From positions 1-64,000 of the forward strand of contig CALUPF010000033.1 in NCBI GenBank assembly GCA_944322545.1: a stretch of DNA of 64,000 nt. The letters are read 5' to 3'. Below, one piece after another: positions 25,218 through 34,864 of the stretch; positions within the stretch are counted from its first letter, which is position 1; each line of letters begins with the position of its first letter. Source of the DNA: Candidatus Gastranaerophilales bacterium. Lineage in GTDB: Bacteria; Cyanobacteriota; Vampirovibrionia; Gastranaerophilales; Gastranaerophilaceae. The notes under the pieces are model-generated. The model worked only from the letters and a program-made list of their open reading frames with translations. It had not been told where the DNA came from and searched no databases. Position numbers and translations under genes: made by a program.

Positions 25218-25967
25218 TATTTGAACTTTCTCCATTACTTCATCAGGTATATCGAAGTTTGAATAAACGTTTTGAACATCATCATGTTCTTCTAGTTTAT
25301 CCATTAATAGCAGAATCATTTTTGCTGTTTTCTCATCAGTGATTTCTAAAGTGTTTTGAGGCAATCTAGTTAATTCTGCAGTTTTGTGTTTGAAGCCTAA
25401 TTTTTCTAAAGATTCAACAACGATTTGGAAATTTTCAGGAGCTGTAATTACCTTATATTCTTCATCCTCATCTAGAAAATCATCAGCACCTGCATTGATT
25501 GCTTCATTGAAAAGTTTTTCATAATCAACTTCGTCTTTATCAAATGTCACAACACCAGCTGGTTTGAACATCCAACCAACGCAACCAGTTTCACCTAAAT
25601 TTCCGTTGAATTTTGTGAAAAAGCTTCTAATATCACCGGCTGTACGGTTTCTATTATCAGTCATTGCTTCTACGATAACCGCAACACCACCAGCACCATA
25701 GCCTTCATATGTTAACTCTTCATAGCTTTCAGCACTTCCAGAACCTGAACCTTTTTCAATAGCTCTTTTGATATTATCGTTTGGCAAGCCTGCTGCTTTT
25801 GCTTTTTCAATAGCAGTTCTTAAACGGAAATTGCCAGCTGGATCAGGTCCGCCCATTTTTGCTGCTACGATAATTTCTCTTGAGTATTTTTGAAAAGCTA
25901 CGCCTCTTTGAGCATCTACTTTAGCTTTTTTGTGTTTAATTGTTGACCATTTTGAGTGTCCTGACAT
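25215..25967 (-). CDS. yebC: YebC/PmpR family protein
   Basis: 250 residues, standard length. The start [22 protein letters not shown] is the family hallmark. It is followed by [53 protein letters not shown] and [18 protein letters not shown]. Members were called DNA-binding regulators; recent work on related proteins points to a role at the ribosome on difficult peptide sequences. An AAGGAT ribosome site lies before the ATG. It lies 22 nt downstream of ilvD on the same strand. Confidence 0.95.
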   Translation of the reverse strand: MSGHSKWSTIKHKKAKVDAQRGVAFQKYSREIIVAAKMGGPDPAGNFRLRTAIEKAKAAGLPNDNIKRAIEKGSGSGSAESYEELTYEGYGAGGVAVIVEAMTDNRNRTAGDIRSFFTKFNGNLGETGCVGWMFKPAGVVTFDKDEVDYEKLFNEAINAGADDFLDEDEEYKVITAPENFQIVVESLEKLGFKHKTAELTRLPQNTLEITDEKTAKMILLLMDKLEEHDDVQNVYSNFDIPDEVMEKVQI

Positions 25968-25989
25968 AAATTTATCCTTATCTTAAATA

Positions 25990-27648
25990 TTATTCTGTTA
26001 CTGCGCCGACTGATGCGCTTTGTACTGTTTTTGCATATTTTGAAAGATATCCTTTAACTTCTTTTGGCGGCAATGGAACAAAAGTTTTTCTTCTTTGTTC
26101 TAATTCCTCATCGCTCACTAAAAGCTCAAGGCTTCTTTTAGGTATATCTATTTTAATTTTATCGCCGTTTTTAATCAAGCCTATAATTCCGCCCATGGCT
26201 GCTTCAGGACAAATATGACCTATGCAAAGTCCTCTCGTACCGCCTGAAAAACGACCATCTGTAATTAAAGCTACTTTTGCGCCTAGTCCTTTGCCTACTA
26301 TCATAGAAGTTGGTGCAAGCATTTCTCGCATTCCAGGCCCACCTTTAGGACCTTCGTAGCAAATTACAACAACGTCGCCTTCTTTAATTTCATCTTTGTC
26401 AATTGCTTCCATTGTCTCTTCTTCAGAGTTGAAAACTTTTGCTTTTCCTTCAAAAGTTAAAGCTGAAGGATCGACTCCTGAAATTTTTATTACTGCACCG
26501 TCTTTTGCAAGATTTCCTTTTAAAATGCCTAAGCCTGGGTTTGATGTAATCGGATTATCTAGAGTGTGTACTACATTGTTATCAACCCACGCAGCCTTGG
26601 CTATTTCAGAAATTTTTAGCCCTGAAACACCTTTTGTATCTTTAAACTCAGGTGTATTGCCAAACAATGTTTTCATAACTCCTGGGATACCACCGGCATT
26701 GTGCAAATCTGTCATTGTAGGAAGTGCTGAAGGGTCTAATTTGATAATTTGAGGAATTTTGTAGCTTAATTCATCAAAATCCTTCAATGATATATCAATG
26801 CCACCAGAATTTGCTATTGCAAGCAAGTGTAAAATAGAGTTAGTCGAACCGCCTAGTGCTAAATCTGTTACAATCGCATTTCTCATTGAGTCTTTTGTAA
26901 TGATATCAGAAGGTTTCACACCTTTTTCAACGAGTTCAACTATTTTCAAGCCTGACTCAAATGCAATTTGTTTTTTCTTTGCAGAAACTGCAGACGCTGT
27001 GGCACAAAATGGAAGACTCATCCCCATAACTTCTGTTAAACAAGCCATTGTGTTAGCTGTATATAGACCCTGACAAGAACCGGCAGAAGGACAACATTCT
27101 TCTTCCATTTCATGCAAACGTTCTTCAGTAATTTTGCCTGCAGAAAGTTTGCCAATCGCTTCAAATGAGCCTCTAATCATTGTCAAAACTTCGTGTTTTG
27201 AACATCCGTCCATCATTGGACCAGCAGTTACAACTATACAAGGGATATTTAATCTCAACGAAGAAATCAACATCCCAGGTGTGATTTTGTCGCAATTAGT
27301 TAGTAAGACAAGTCCGTCTAATTGATGAGCTTCAGCAACAGTTTCTACGCAATCCGCAATTAAATCACGAGAAGGAAGAGAATATTTCATTCCACAGTGA
27401 CCCATTGCAATACCATCACATACCGCAGGTACACCAAAAATAAAAGACTGACCACCACCTGAGTGGATTCCTTTTTCAATTTGTCTTTCCAAATCTCTCA
27501 TTCCTGCGTGACCTGGAACCAAATCAGAAAATGAGCTTGCTATACCTATGAATGGTTTTTTAAGACCTTCTTTTGACACACCTGTTGCATATAATAATGA
27601 ACGATGTGGTGCTTTGTGAATACCTTTTTTTACGCTGTCACTTCTCAT
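25990..27648 (-). CDS. ilvD: Dihydroxy-acid dehydratase
   Basis: 552 residues, full length. IlvD removes water from dihydroxy acids in valine, isoleucine and leucine synthesis and uses an Fe-S cluster. Visible Cys-containing motifs are [10 protein letters not shown] and [37 protein letters not shown] and [22 protein letters not shown] match the family C-terminal signatures. The gene is upstream of yebC (22-nt gap), with no other branched-chain gene in the window. No T-box or leader peptide was seen in its 83-nt upstream gap. Confidence 0.96.
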   Translation of the reverse strand: MRSDSVKKGIHKAPHRSLLYATGVSKEGLKKPFIGIASSFSDLVPGHAGMRDLERQIEKGIHSGGGQSFIFGVPAVCDGIAMGHCGMKYSLPSRDLIADCVETVAEAHQLDGLVLLTNCDKITPGMLISSLRLNIPCIVVTAGPMMDGCSKHEVLTMIRGSFEAIGKLSAGKITEERLHEMEEECCPSAGSCQGLYTANTMACLTEVMGMSLPFCATASAVSAKKKQIAFESGLKIVELVEKGVKPSDIITKDSMRNAIVTDLALGGSTNSILHLLAIANSGGIDISLKDFDELSYKIPQIIKLDPSALPTMTDLHNAGGIPGVMKTLFGNTPEFKDTKGVSGLKISEIAKAAWVDNNVVHTLDNPITSNPGLGILKGNLAKDGAVIKISGVDPSALTFEGKAKVFNSEEETMEAIDKDEIKEGDVVVICYEGPKGGPGMREMLAPTSMIVGKGLGAKVALITDGRFSGGTRGLCIGHICPEAAMGGIIGLIKNGDKIKIDIPKRSLELLVSDEELEQRRKTFVPLPPKEVKGYLSKYAKTVQSASVGAVTE

Positions 27649-27715
27649 TTTACAACACCTGTCTGTTCTAATCCTTTTTTACAGTTAAAATTATACTACA
27701 ATTTTTCAAGAAATA

Positions 27716-27724
27716 TGATATAAT
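27716..27724 (+). promoter_or_regulatory. Extended -10 promoter 7 nt before a start codon
   Basis: TGATATAAT ends at 27724 and the ATG is at 27732, a gap of 7 nt. Transcription would start at or beside the A of the ATG, which predicts a leaderless mRNA. There is no Shine-Dalgarno. Confidence 0.55.
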
Positions 27725-27731
27725 CTAAACC

Positions 27732-28598
27732 ATGAATTCTGAAAATAATAAAAATAATAATTTTGTACAAAAAGCTTTCGAATTGACGAAAGATAACATA
27801 ATTCTTGCTCAGCCATTAATCATATTTTTAATTGTTTTGACTTTTACTTTAGCTGGGCTTGCACAACAAAAAAATCACATTACTTACATTATCTTTTTTA
27901 TAGCTAATGTGCTTTTATGTACAGCTTTTTTCTCAGGCTGGTTTTACATGATCAAAAAAGCAATTTTAAATGCGGACAAAGACTATAAAAATCCTGAAGA
28001 AAAAAATAAAGCTTCAATGGCTTTAGGCGGTGAATTCTTTAAAGGTGTTGGAGAATACTTTTTGTCTGTAACTTTCACAATAGCTGCATATTTTGTTGTT
28101 TATGTGCTTTTACTATTTGTTTCTTATAAAGCAGGATTACAGTTTATCCCAACGCCTCATTTAGATTGGCAAAAGCTTATGACTATGGGCAATGCATCTC
28201 CTATTGAAATGCAGCAATATGTTTCTACATTAAGTTTTGCACAACTAAAAGCTATCAATCTATGGATGTTATACGGCTTTGGAATAGTTAGTGTTTTTTC
28301 TTTTATAACAATGTTTTTGTTCCCTGCTGTATTTGATAACAACAAAAATGGCAAAAAAGATTTTGTTCTTTATGCTCCATATAGAGCTTTTAACAGGAAT
28401 TTAATATTTATTTTCAAAAATTTCTTTGGTTCATTAGGACTTTTGATATTTTTGTTTTTTGTGAATTTTATACTTTCAATTTTGAGCATAGTCTTTAATT
28501 TGAATATAGTTCTTTCAGTCATAGGGCTGATTATTTCATTATATTTTATGACTTATGCAGTAGTGTTAGTATTCCTATATTATGAACAAAAAAAGTAG
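27732..28598 (+). CDS. Polytopic membrane protein of unknown function
   Basis: 288 residues. An Asn/Lys-rich N-terminus is followed by about six membrane segments: LIIFLIVLTFTLAGLA, IIFFIANVLLCTAFFSGWFYMI, FTIAAYFVVYVLLLFVS, a segment near residue 185, FGSLGLLIFLFFVNFILSILSIVF, and IGLIISLYFMTYAVVLVFLYY. No transporter signature is recognised. The mRNA is predicted to be leaderless. The last 17 nt overlap the start of miaA, so the two genes are co-transcribed. Confidence 0.75.
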   Translation: MNSENNKNNNFVQKAFELTKDNIILAQPLIIFLIVLTFTLAGLAQQKNHITYIIFFIANVLLCTAFFSGWFYMIKKAILNADKDYKNPEEKNKASMALGGEFFKGVGEYFLSVTFTIAAYFVVYVLLLFVSYKAGLQFIPTPHLDWQKLMTMGNASPIEMQQYVSTLSFAQLKAINLWMLYGFGIVSVFSFITMFLFPAVFDNNKNGKKDFVLYAPYRAFNRNLIFIFKNFFGSLGLLIFLFFVNFILSILSIVFNLNIVLSVIGLIISLYFMTYAVVLVFLYYEQKK

Positions 28599-29517
28599 CC
28601 CTCACACAGTTATAGCAATTGTTGGTCCAACAGGCTCTGGTAAGACAGCTTGTGCTATTGAGCTTGCAAAAAAATTAGAAACAGAAATCCTTTCAGCAGA
28701 TTCTAGACAAATTTTCAAAGAATTTGATATTGCTACTGCAAAACCTACTAAAGAAGAAATGCAAAATGTTAAACATCATTTTATAGATATTATAAATCCT
28801 ATTGAAGAATACACTGTTGCAAATTTTGCAGATGAAGCACGCAATATAATGAATGAACTTTTTAACAAAGGGAAAATCCCTATTGTTGCAGGTGGCACAG
28901 GGCTGTATTTTAGAATCTTGCTTGAAAATTATGATATGCCTAGAGTCGCACCAAACAAAGAATTGCGACAAGAACTTCAAGAAATTGCAGACACACAAGG
29001 TGTTGAAAAAATTTATCAAATGCTATATGAGTTAGACCCAGAAATTGCTCAAAAAATGCATCCTAATAATACAGTCAAAATTATAAGGGCTCTTGAGGTG
29101 TGTAAAACACTTAATATGCCTATGTCACAAGCGCAAAAGATTAAAAAAGAACCTGAATATAACGTTATTTGGCTTGGTCTAAATAGCGAAAACAGACAAT
29201 TTTTGTACAATCGTACTGATTTAAGAGTCGATAAAATGATTGAAGCTGGGGTAGAAAAAGAAGCTAAATTACTTTATGACAAATATGGAAAAATATCTTC
29301 TTTAATGAACACAATTGCTTATCAAGAATTTATTGAATATTTTGATGGTGATATTTCTTATGAGGAATGTGTTGAAAAAATAAAACAAAACACTAGAAGA
29401 TATGTCAAACGACAACTAACTTGGTTTAAACGAAATAAAGAAATCAACTGGTTTGATATAAAAAATAATGGTTATTTAGAAGATTTGTGTAAAAAAGCTT
29501 TGGAGGAAATAAGCTAA
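28582..29517 (+). CDS. miaA: tRNA dimethylallyltransferase
   Basis: 311 residues. It transfers dimethylallyl from DMAPP to A37 of tRNAs that read U-starting codons. It has the P-loop IVGPTGSGKTACAIELA, the substrate-binding SADSRQIFKEFDIATAKPT, VAGGTGLYFRILLE, and the C-terminal QNTRRYVKRQLTWFKR. The ATG lies inside the preceding membrane-protein gene. The following GT39-like gene starts 2 nt after its stop. Its substrate DMAPP comes from the IspH pathway also encoded in this window. Confidence 0.96.
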   Translation: MNKKSSPHTVIAIVGPTGSGKTACAIELAKKLETEILSADSRQIFKEFDIATAKPTKEEMQNVKHHFIDIINPIEEYTVANFADEARNIMNELFNKGKIPIVAGGTGLYFRILLENYDMPRVAPNKELRQELQEIADTQGVEKIYQMLYELDPEIAQKMHPNNTVKIIRALEVCKTLNMPMSQAQKIKKEPEYNVIWLGLNSENRQFLYNRTDLRVDKMIEAGVEKEAKLLYDKYGKISSLMNTIAYQEFIEYFDGDISYEECVEKIKQNTRRYVKRQLTWFKRNKEINWFDIKNNGYLEDLCKKALEEIS

Positions 29518-29519
29518 AT

Positions 29520-30911
29520 ATGGAAAAATGTATTAGATTCATAAAAAAACACAGAGAAATTTTAGCACTTTCAGGTTTGCTTATTGTTTGCTATTTTTTA
29601 TATTTTTTTAGTATAGGCAATTATCCACTAATCTTTCCTCAAGAAGAATCTTATTTTTCTATTGCAAGAAGTATGAACAATCTTAGCGATTATATATCAT
29701 TGAACTTAAATGGAAATTATTTTTTTGAAAAGCCTCCATTATTCTTCTTTTTTGAATCAACTGCTTTCACATCCTTCCATATAATAAATGAAATTACAGC
29801 AAGAATACCTGTTGCGTTGAGTGCAACTTATGGAGTTTTCTTGACATATTTTTTAGGCAAAAGAATATGCTCAAAAAAATATGGAATGATTTGTGCATTA
29901 ATTTTAGCTACTAGCATTGAATATATTTTTCTTGCTCGTTGTGTAGTTATAAATATGCTTTTTGCTATTTGCATAGCTTCTTCTATTTTTTCAGGAATTT
30001 ATACATTATTTTGTACAGAAACATATAAAAAATATTTCTGGTGGCTCGCTTATATCATGGCGAGTTTTAGCGTTTTGGCAAATGGTTTATCTGGAGCTGT
30101 ATTATCAGCTTTAGTAATATTTTTAGCTTATGTTACTGCAAGAAAATGGGAAGAAGTTTTTAAGCCATTATTTATCGTACCAGGACTTCTTTTCTTTTGT
30201 TTCGTTGCTCTACCTTGGCATATCATCATGTACAAATTACATGGCACAGCTTTTGTGAATGAATATCTAATGAAACAGTTTTGGTTTGTTTTTACAGATT
30301 TTACGAGTAGTCCCAATAAGTATCCTTTTTATTATTTCTTACCTATATTTTTGTTTGGGCTTATGCCTTGGACCTTTTCATTTTTTGCTCAAATTATTGT
30401 TTTTGTTCAAAAAAGCTTAAAAAATGTAGTCGAATTTTTCACTAAGTTCAATAATTTACAAAGGCTAGAACAGTTTATAGTCTTAAATGTAATATTTTTT
30501 GTGGTGGCTTTTTTAATTTTTGCATTGTCTGGTGTTGATGTCACAATGCATGTTCTAATTTTACTTTTCCCAATCTCTATGATTTTAGGAAAATTCTGGC
30601 TCGATTACATCTGTAAGGATGAAAATGAAAGAGTTATAAATATTTCAACTTTACTGTTAAATTTCTTGTTTATTTTAATGGCAATAGGATTACTTTTGCT
30701 ATTTGTTTTCATTGATGAAACTTATGGAAGCAAATTTATTGTTTCTCAAATTCTAGGGATAATTCTTATTATGTTTTCAGTTATCATAAATAGTTTTGCA
30801 TTGTTTAAAGATAAAAAGCTATTACACTTCCTTTCAATATCAGGGGTTATGATTTTATTCTCAATGTTTTTCGTAAAATTCATAATACCTTGTATATTGG
30901 ATTTTATGTAA
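29520..30911 (+). CDS. GT39/ArnT-like membrane glycosyltransferase
   Basis: 463 residues with about 11 hydrophobic segments. The first periplasmic loop has the acidic pair FPQEESYFSIARSM, followed by NGNYFFEKPPLFFF, which is the arrangement of ArnT/PMT-type (GT-C) enzymes (D/E-E-x-Y...E-K-P-P). These transfer a sugar from a polyprenyl-phosphate carrier to lipid A or proteins on the periplasmic side. The substrate here is unknown. A GGAGGA ribosome site lies at the end of miaA. It is the last gene of the 27732-30911 operon. Confidence 0.82.
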   Translation: MEKCIRFIKKHREILALSGLLIVCYFLYFFSIGNYPLIFPQEESYFSIARSMNNLSDYISLNLNGNYFFEKPPLFFFFESTAFTSFHIINEITARIPVALSATYGVFLTYFLGKRICSKKYGMICALILATSIEYIFLARCVVINMLFAICIASSIFSGIYTLFCTETYKKYFWWLAYIMASFSVLANGLSGAVLSALVIFLAYVTARKWEEVFKPLFIVPGLLFFCFVALPWHIIMYKLHGTAFVNEYLMKQFWFVFTDFTSSPNKYPFYYFLPIFLFGLMPWTFSFFAQIIVFVQKSLKNVVEFFTKFNNLQRLEQFIVLNVIFFVVAFLIFALSGVDVTMHVLILLFPISMILGKFWLDYICKDENERVINISTLLLNFLFILMAIGLLLLFVFIDETYGSKFIVSQILGIILIMFSVIINSFALFKDKKLLHFLSISGVMILFSMFFVKFIIPCILDFM

Positions 30912-30958
30912 CTTGATTATTAATTAAAAAAAATGGGAACTAAAAATTAATTAATTGC

Positions 30959-30967
30959 TGATATAAT
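30959..30967 (+). promoter_or_regulatory. Extended -10 promoter of the Clp-repeat gene
   Basis: TGATATAAT, 47 nt before the TTG start at 31015; the same 9-mer is seen at other promoters in the window. Confidence 0.55.
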
Positions 30968-31014
30968 AATAAAAAACCATCTGCCAACTAAAGGATAAAA
31001 GAAAGGACAATAAT

Positions 31015-32391
31015 TTGTTTGAACGTTTCACCGAAAAAGCTATAAACATAATCTCAATGGCACAAAAAGAAGCTGCTGAGTCTGAGACTTTTAAAATTTA
31101 TCCTGAACATATTTTGCTTGGAATTTTAGAGACAAAAGCAAATATCTGTTCTCGTCTTTTAATATACGGTGGAATGAATCCTGACAAATTTAGAGAACAA
31201 GTCTATGAAAGATATAAAAACATAAGCCATAACTTTAAACATACAAATATAGCCTTTAGTGAAGCGTCACAACAGATAATCAGATCTGCGTTTGAAATTG
31301 CTAAAGAGAATAAAAACTCATACATAATGCCTGAGCACATTTTATATTCAATAGTTGTGGCAGATGAACCTTCTGTGATGGACGATTTCAAAAACTATAA
31401 TGTAGATGTTGAAAAGCTCAAACAAACATTAATTAAACTAATTGAAAAAAATAACAAAAAAGGTGACAATCACCCTGAAATATTAAGACGTAAAGACAAA
31501 AACGAATATCAAACCATTCAGTCTATTTTCAAACAAGGTGAATCAAAAGATGTTTTCGATAGAGCCGTAGCAAAATTAACAGCGTCTCATTATGAGATTT
31601 TAGGTACAGAACAGATAGTTCAGTCTATTTTAGAAGATGGAAATTCAGATATTTCAAAAATTTTAAAGGAATCAGGAATTGATTTAGAAAATTATTGCAA
31701 TAAACTTCAAGAAGTTTCTTCTAGACAAGCAGAATTTGGAGAAAAGCAAATTATATTCACACCTAACGCTTTTAAAACAATGCTTTTAGCTTTTGAAACA
31801 GCAAAAGAGTTGGGTTCTGCTACAGTTAAGCCAGAACATATCATTTTGGGTGTGTTAAAAGCAAAAAGCGGAATTGCTTATAACATCTTTAAAGAGCTGA
31901 AAATTGAGGATGATGATTTAGCTCATAAAATAATAAAACCTATTGAAAAACAAATGCCTGAGACTTTGACAATTCTTCGTTTTGCAAAACGAGAAGCTCA
32001 AAGTATGAACAGAAATATAGTAGGCAGTGAATTCATTTTATTAGGTATAATCGATGAAGCTGTAGGCATAGGTGCGAAAGTACTTTCGCAATTAGGAATT
32101 ACAATCAAAGATGCAAGAATTGAAGTTGAAAAAGTCCTAGGCTATGGAAACTCTTACACTTTTGGCGAAGTTGTTTTCTCAGATAGAGCCAAAAAGATTC
32201 TAGAAATTGCTTGGGAAAAAGCTCAAAAACATAAAAATACAAAAATCGCTTCAGAAAACCTTTTATGGGCAATCACACAAACTCCTGATTCTGTTGCAAT
32301 GCAAGTTCTTTCAAACCTTGGGGTTGATGTTTTAGAAATCAATCAAGGCATTTTAACCGAACTAGACAAACTTAAAAATACAGAAGACTAG
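31015..32391 (+). CDS. Protein made of six Clp N-domain repeats, no ATPase domain
   Basis: 458 residues; TTG start with AGGA 9 nt upstream. The first 60 residues (FERFTEKAINIISMAQKEAAE...YPEHILLGILE) match the start of the ClpC/ClpA N-domain. Related helical repeats follow at about 80-145 (FSEASQQIIRSAFEIAKE...MPEHILYSIV), 182-240, 249-308 (FTPNAFKTMLLAFETAKE...KPEHIILGVL), 318-378 and 386-450 (FSDRAKKILEIAWEKAQK). That makes three double N-domains in a row. No Walker motif or AAA+ module is present. In ClpC the N-domain binds adaptors and substrates, so this could be an adaptor, decoy or scaffold for a Clp machine. Its stop shares CTAG with the convergent gene. Confidence 0.82.
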   Translation: MFERFTEKAINIISMAQKEAAESETFKIYPEHILLGILETKANICSRLLIYGGMNPDKFREQVYERYKNISHNFKHTNIAFSEASQQIIRSAFEIAKENKNSYIMPEHILYSIVVADEPSVMDDFKNYNVDVEKLKQTLIKLIEKNNKKGDNHPEILRRKDKNEYQTIQSIFKQGESKDVFDRAVAKLTASHYEILGTEQIVQSILEDGNSDISKILKESGIDLENYCNKLQEVSSRQAEFGEKQIIFTPNAFKTMLLAFETAKELGSATVKPEHIILGVLKAKSGIAYNIFKELKIEDDDLAHKIIKPIEKQMPETLTILRFAKREAQSMNRNIVGSEFILLGIIDEAVGIGAKVLSQLGITIKDARIEVEKVLGYGNSYTFGEVVFSDRAKKILEIAWEKAQKHKNTKIASENLLWAITQTPDSVAMQVLSNLGVDVLEINQGILTELDKLKNTED

Positions 32392-32954
32392 TCTAATGGA
32401 ACAGATGTTGCTTTTTGCATAACTCTATCCCAGCGGAAATAGCTGTAGTAGATTCTTACATTTCTAACTATTTTGAGCCAAGCATCTTTTTGATATAAAA
32501 AATTATCTTTATTTTTATTGATGTAATGGATTGAAAGCAATCCCTCATAACCTGCTGTCACTCTTATAATCTCACATTGTGCCGCCATGGAAGAGTTTTT
32601 TTCAGCACACCATATTGCAACAGAGTCTTCAAAATTGTCTTTTAAAACTTGATATTGCAGCGTTTTATTTCTTGAAGCAACATTGTTGATAAGGTTCATC
32701 ATGAATTTATAACAGGAATTGCCTTTTGCATAGTTGTATGAATGGAAAACAACAGATTCCATCCAGTCATTTGTGTAAGAATAAGAAGGAATCCACTGAG
32801 AAATGACTTCTTGATTTTGTTTTCCATAATATACCTGTTTCCAGTTTTTATTGTATTCAGGATATGTAATCAAAGCAGTTTGATAACAACTTCCAGCTTG
32901 AGCAAAGAAATTTATTACAAAAACACTTAATAAAACAAGTATTAGCTTATACAT
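32388..32954 (-). CDS. Secreted hypothetical protein
   Basis: About 188 residues from the ATG at 32954. That start gives a clean signal peptide (MYKLILVLLSVFVINFFAQAGS, cleavage expected after AQA). An ATG at 32975 and a TTG at 32984 with GAGG upstream are alternatives that lengthen it by 7-10 residues. The mature part is rich in Tyr, Trp, Asn and Lys, with four or five Cys (SCYQ, SCYKF, WCAEK, QCEII) that could pair in the periplasm. Not recognised. The start overlaps the Nif3-like gene by 8 nt, and the end shares CTAG with the Clp-repeat gene. Confidence 0.7.
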   Translation of the reverse strand: MYKLILVLLSVFVINFFAQAGSCYQTALITYPEYNKNWKQVYYGKQNQEVISQWIPSYSYTNDWMESVVFHSYNYAKGNSCYKFMMNLINNVASRNKTLQYQVLKDNFEDSVAIWCAEKNSSMAAQCEIIRVTAGYEGLLSIHYINKNKDNFLYQKDAWLKIVRNVRIYYSYFRWDRVMQKATSVPLD

Positions 32955-33684
32955 ACACCCAGGCAGGTTTTTCATGTGCAACAACTACCTCGAATTTTTC
33001 TTTTTCCAATATTCTTTTTATTTCTTCCACAAAAGGTTTTTCAGATTCAAAATGTCCTATATCAAGGATTGCAGCTCTTTTAGAGTCTAGTGCATCATGG
33101 TATTTCACTTCTGATGTAACATACGCATCAATGTTATATTTATCTATTTCTGGTATGAAATCAGCACCAGCCCCTGCACATACTGCTACTGTTTTTATTA
33201 TAGTTTTTTTTGAGTTATTTACAAGTTTTATTCTTTCAGTGTTAAAAGATAATTTTACTTTTGATATAAACTCATCTAATGTCATTTCATGAGGAGTAAG
33301 TCCAACTCTTATAAAATCATTTAACTTAGCTGTTTTTTTCAGATTGAGACGCTTCGCAATTAAATCACTCGTGCCATTTTGAGCTTTATCACAATTAGTA
33401 TGCAAAGAATAAATCTGTATGCCTCTTTGAACCGCTTTTATTATTTTTATATCTTTCACAACTTTAAGCGGTCTAAATATCATAGGGTGATGAGAAACAA
33501 TCAAATTACAGCCTAATTCGACTGCCTGATTAATTACATCATCAGTCACTGATAAACAAACTAGGATTTTAGTTGTATTATCATTTCCAAAAAACACTTG
33601 CCAGCCTGGGTTGTCCCACTCTTCAGCTGTTTCTATTGGTGCATATTTTTCTAAAGTTCTAATTATATCAGTCGTTTTTGCCAT
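32947..33684 (-). CDS. Nif3-like dinuclear metal-binding protein
   Basis: About 245 residues from the ATG at 33684 (MAKTTDIIRTLEKYAPIETAEEWDNPGWQV), which has GGAG 8 nt upstream. An ORF extended to 33735 would run back into coaBC without a ribosome site. Metal-binding and family motifs are NLIVSHHPMIFRPLK, YSLHTNCDKAQNG, VCAGAGADFIPE and the C-terminal ILDIGHFESEKPFVEEI. The family is often annotated GTP cyclohydrolase I type 2 or YqfO, but its reaction is not settled. It overlaps the coaBC end by 17 nt, in one operon trpS-coaBC-nif3-secreted protein. Confidence 0.92.
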   Translation of the reverse strand: MAKTTDIIRTLEKYAPIETAEEWDNPGWQVFFGNDNTTKILVCLSVTDDVINQAVELGCNLIVSHHPMIFRPLKVVKDIKIIKAVQRGIQIYSLHTNCDKAQNGTSDLIAKRLNLKKTAKLNDFIRVGLTPHEMTLDEFISKVKLSFNTERIKLVNNSKKTIIKTVAVCAGAGADFIPEIDKYNIDAYVTSEVKYHDALDSKRAAILDIGHFESEKPFVEEIKRILEKEKFEVVVAHEKPAWVYV

Positions 33685-34861
33685 ACAACAACTCCAATAT
33701 TTTAGCTGCGATATTTTCTTTTGTGTTTTTTTCAAGTTTAGTTGTATTTAAATTTTTGTCTATTACAAAAACTTCATTGAACTCACTTGAAAAACCTGTA
33801 TCTTTTCTAGAAATATCATTTGCAATTATATAATCGCAATTCTTTTTTGTGATTTTAGATTTAGCATACTCAATAAGATTTTCACTTTCTGCACAAAATC
33901 CTATCACTTGTTGATTTTGTTTTTTTATTTTACACATTTCTGCCAAGATATCAGGGTTTTTAACTAATTTAACAACTAGTTCATCTTTGTTTTCTTTTTT
34001 TATTTTGTTTTCCTGAACATTTTCAGGTCTATAATCAGCGACAGCTGCTGTCATAAACAAAATATCAGCTGATTCAAATTCTTGTTTTACTGCATTTAGC
34101 ATTTCTAATGCAGAATTTACTGTAATATTTTTATACTCTTGATTTTTATGAGCAGCCGCTGTTGTGATAAGTGTCACATCAGCACCAGCTTCAAAAGCTT
34201 TGTTTGCAATAGCTTTACCCATTTTACCTGAGCTGTAATTGCCTATATATCTCACAGGATCAATGTTTTCTTTTGTTCCACCGGCTGTTACAACAACTTT
34301 TTTGCCAGAAAGAATTTTTTTCGTTTCAAAATGTTTTTTGACTACATCAAAGATTTCTGAAACTTCAGCAAGACGCCCCACTCCATTTGTACCACAAGCG
34401 AGAAAACCACTTTCTGGCTCAATTACTTTTACGTTATAGTTTTTTAGCGTTTCAATGTTTTTTTGAACAGCCTGATTTTCCCACATACCTGTATTCATAG
34501 CAGGTGCTATAAAAATTTGTTTTTTATAAGCACAAGCTAGTGAGGTCAAAAGATTGTCACATATGCCGTTTGCGATTTTTCCAATAGAATTAGCACTAGC
34601 AGGTGCAATGACAAAAACATCAGCCCAATCGCATAGTGAAATATGTTCAGGCTTTCTATCAGAAGTTGAAAATTGTTCTATATAAACAGGTTCTTGTGAA
34701 AGTGTTTCAAGAGTTAATGGTGTAACAAATTCAAGCGCTGATTTTGTCGCAACAACTTTCACATTAGCATCATTTTTTTTGAACAGTCTAATCAGCTCAC
34801 AAATTTTGTAAGCTGCGATACCGCCTGTTATCCCTATTAGTATGTTTTTGTTTTTAATCAT
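33668..34861 (-). CDS. coaBC: Bifunctional phosphopantothenoylcysteine decarboxylase/synthetase
   Basis: 397 residues. The flavoprotein CoaC half (about 1-180) has ILIGITGGIAAYKICELIR, APASANSIGKIANGICDNLL, the substrate-binding PAMNTGMWENQAV and the active-site ACGTNGVGRLAE. The CoaB half has VVTAGGTKENIDPVRYIGNYSSGKMG, TAAVADYRPE and the Lys-rich KIKKENKDELVVKLVKNPDIL. It makes 4'-phosphopantetheine for coenzyme A; coaD is also in this window at 63408. The gene starts 3 nt downstream of the end of trpS. Confidence 0.96.
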   Translation of the reverse strand: MIKNKNILIGITGGIAAYKICELIRLFKKNDANVKVVATKSALEFVTPLTLETLSQEPVYIEQFSTSDRKPEHISLCDWADVFVIAPASANSIGKIANGICDNLLTSLACAYKKQIFIAPAMNTGMWENQAVQKNIETLKNYNVKVIEPESGFLACGTNGVGRLAEVSEIFDVVKKHFETKKILSGKKVVVTAGGTKENIDPVRYIGNYSSGKMGKAIANKAFEAGADVTLITTAAAHKNQEYKNITVNSALEMLNAVKQEFESADILFMTAAVADYRPENVQENKIKKENKDELVVKLVKNPDILAEMCKIKKQNQQVIGFCAESENLIEYAKSKITKKNCDYIIANDISRKDTGFSSEFNEVFVIDKNLNTTKLEKNTKENIAAKILELLYGKND

Positions 34862-34864
34862 ATT

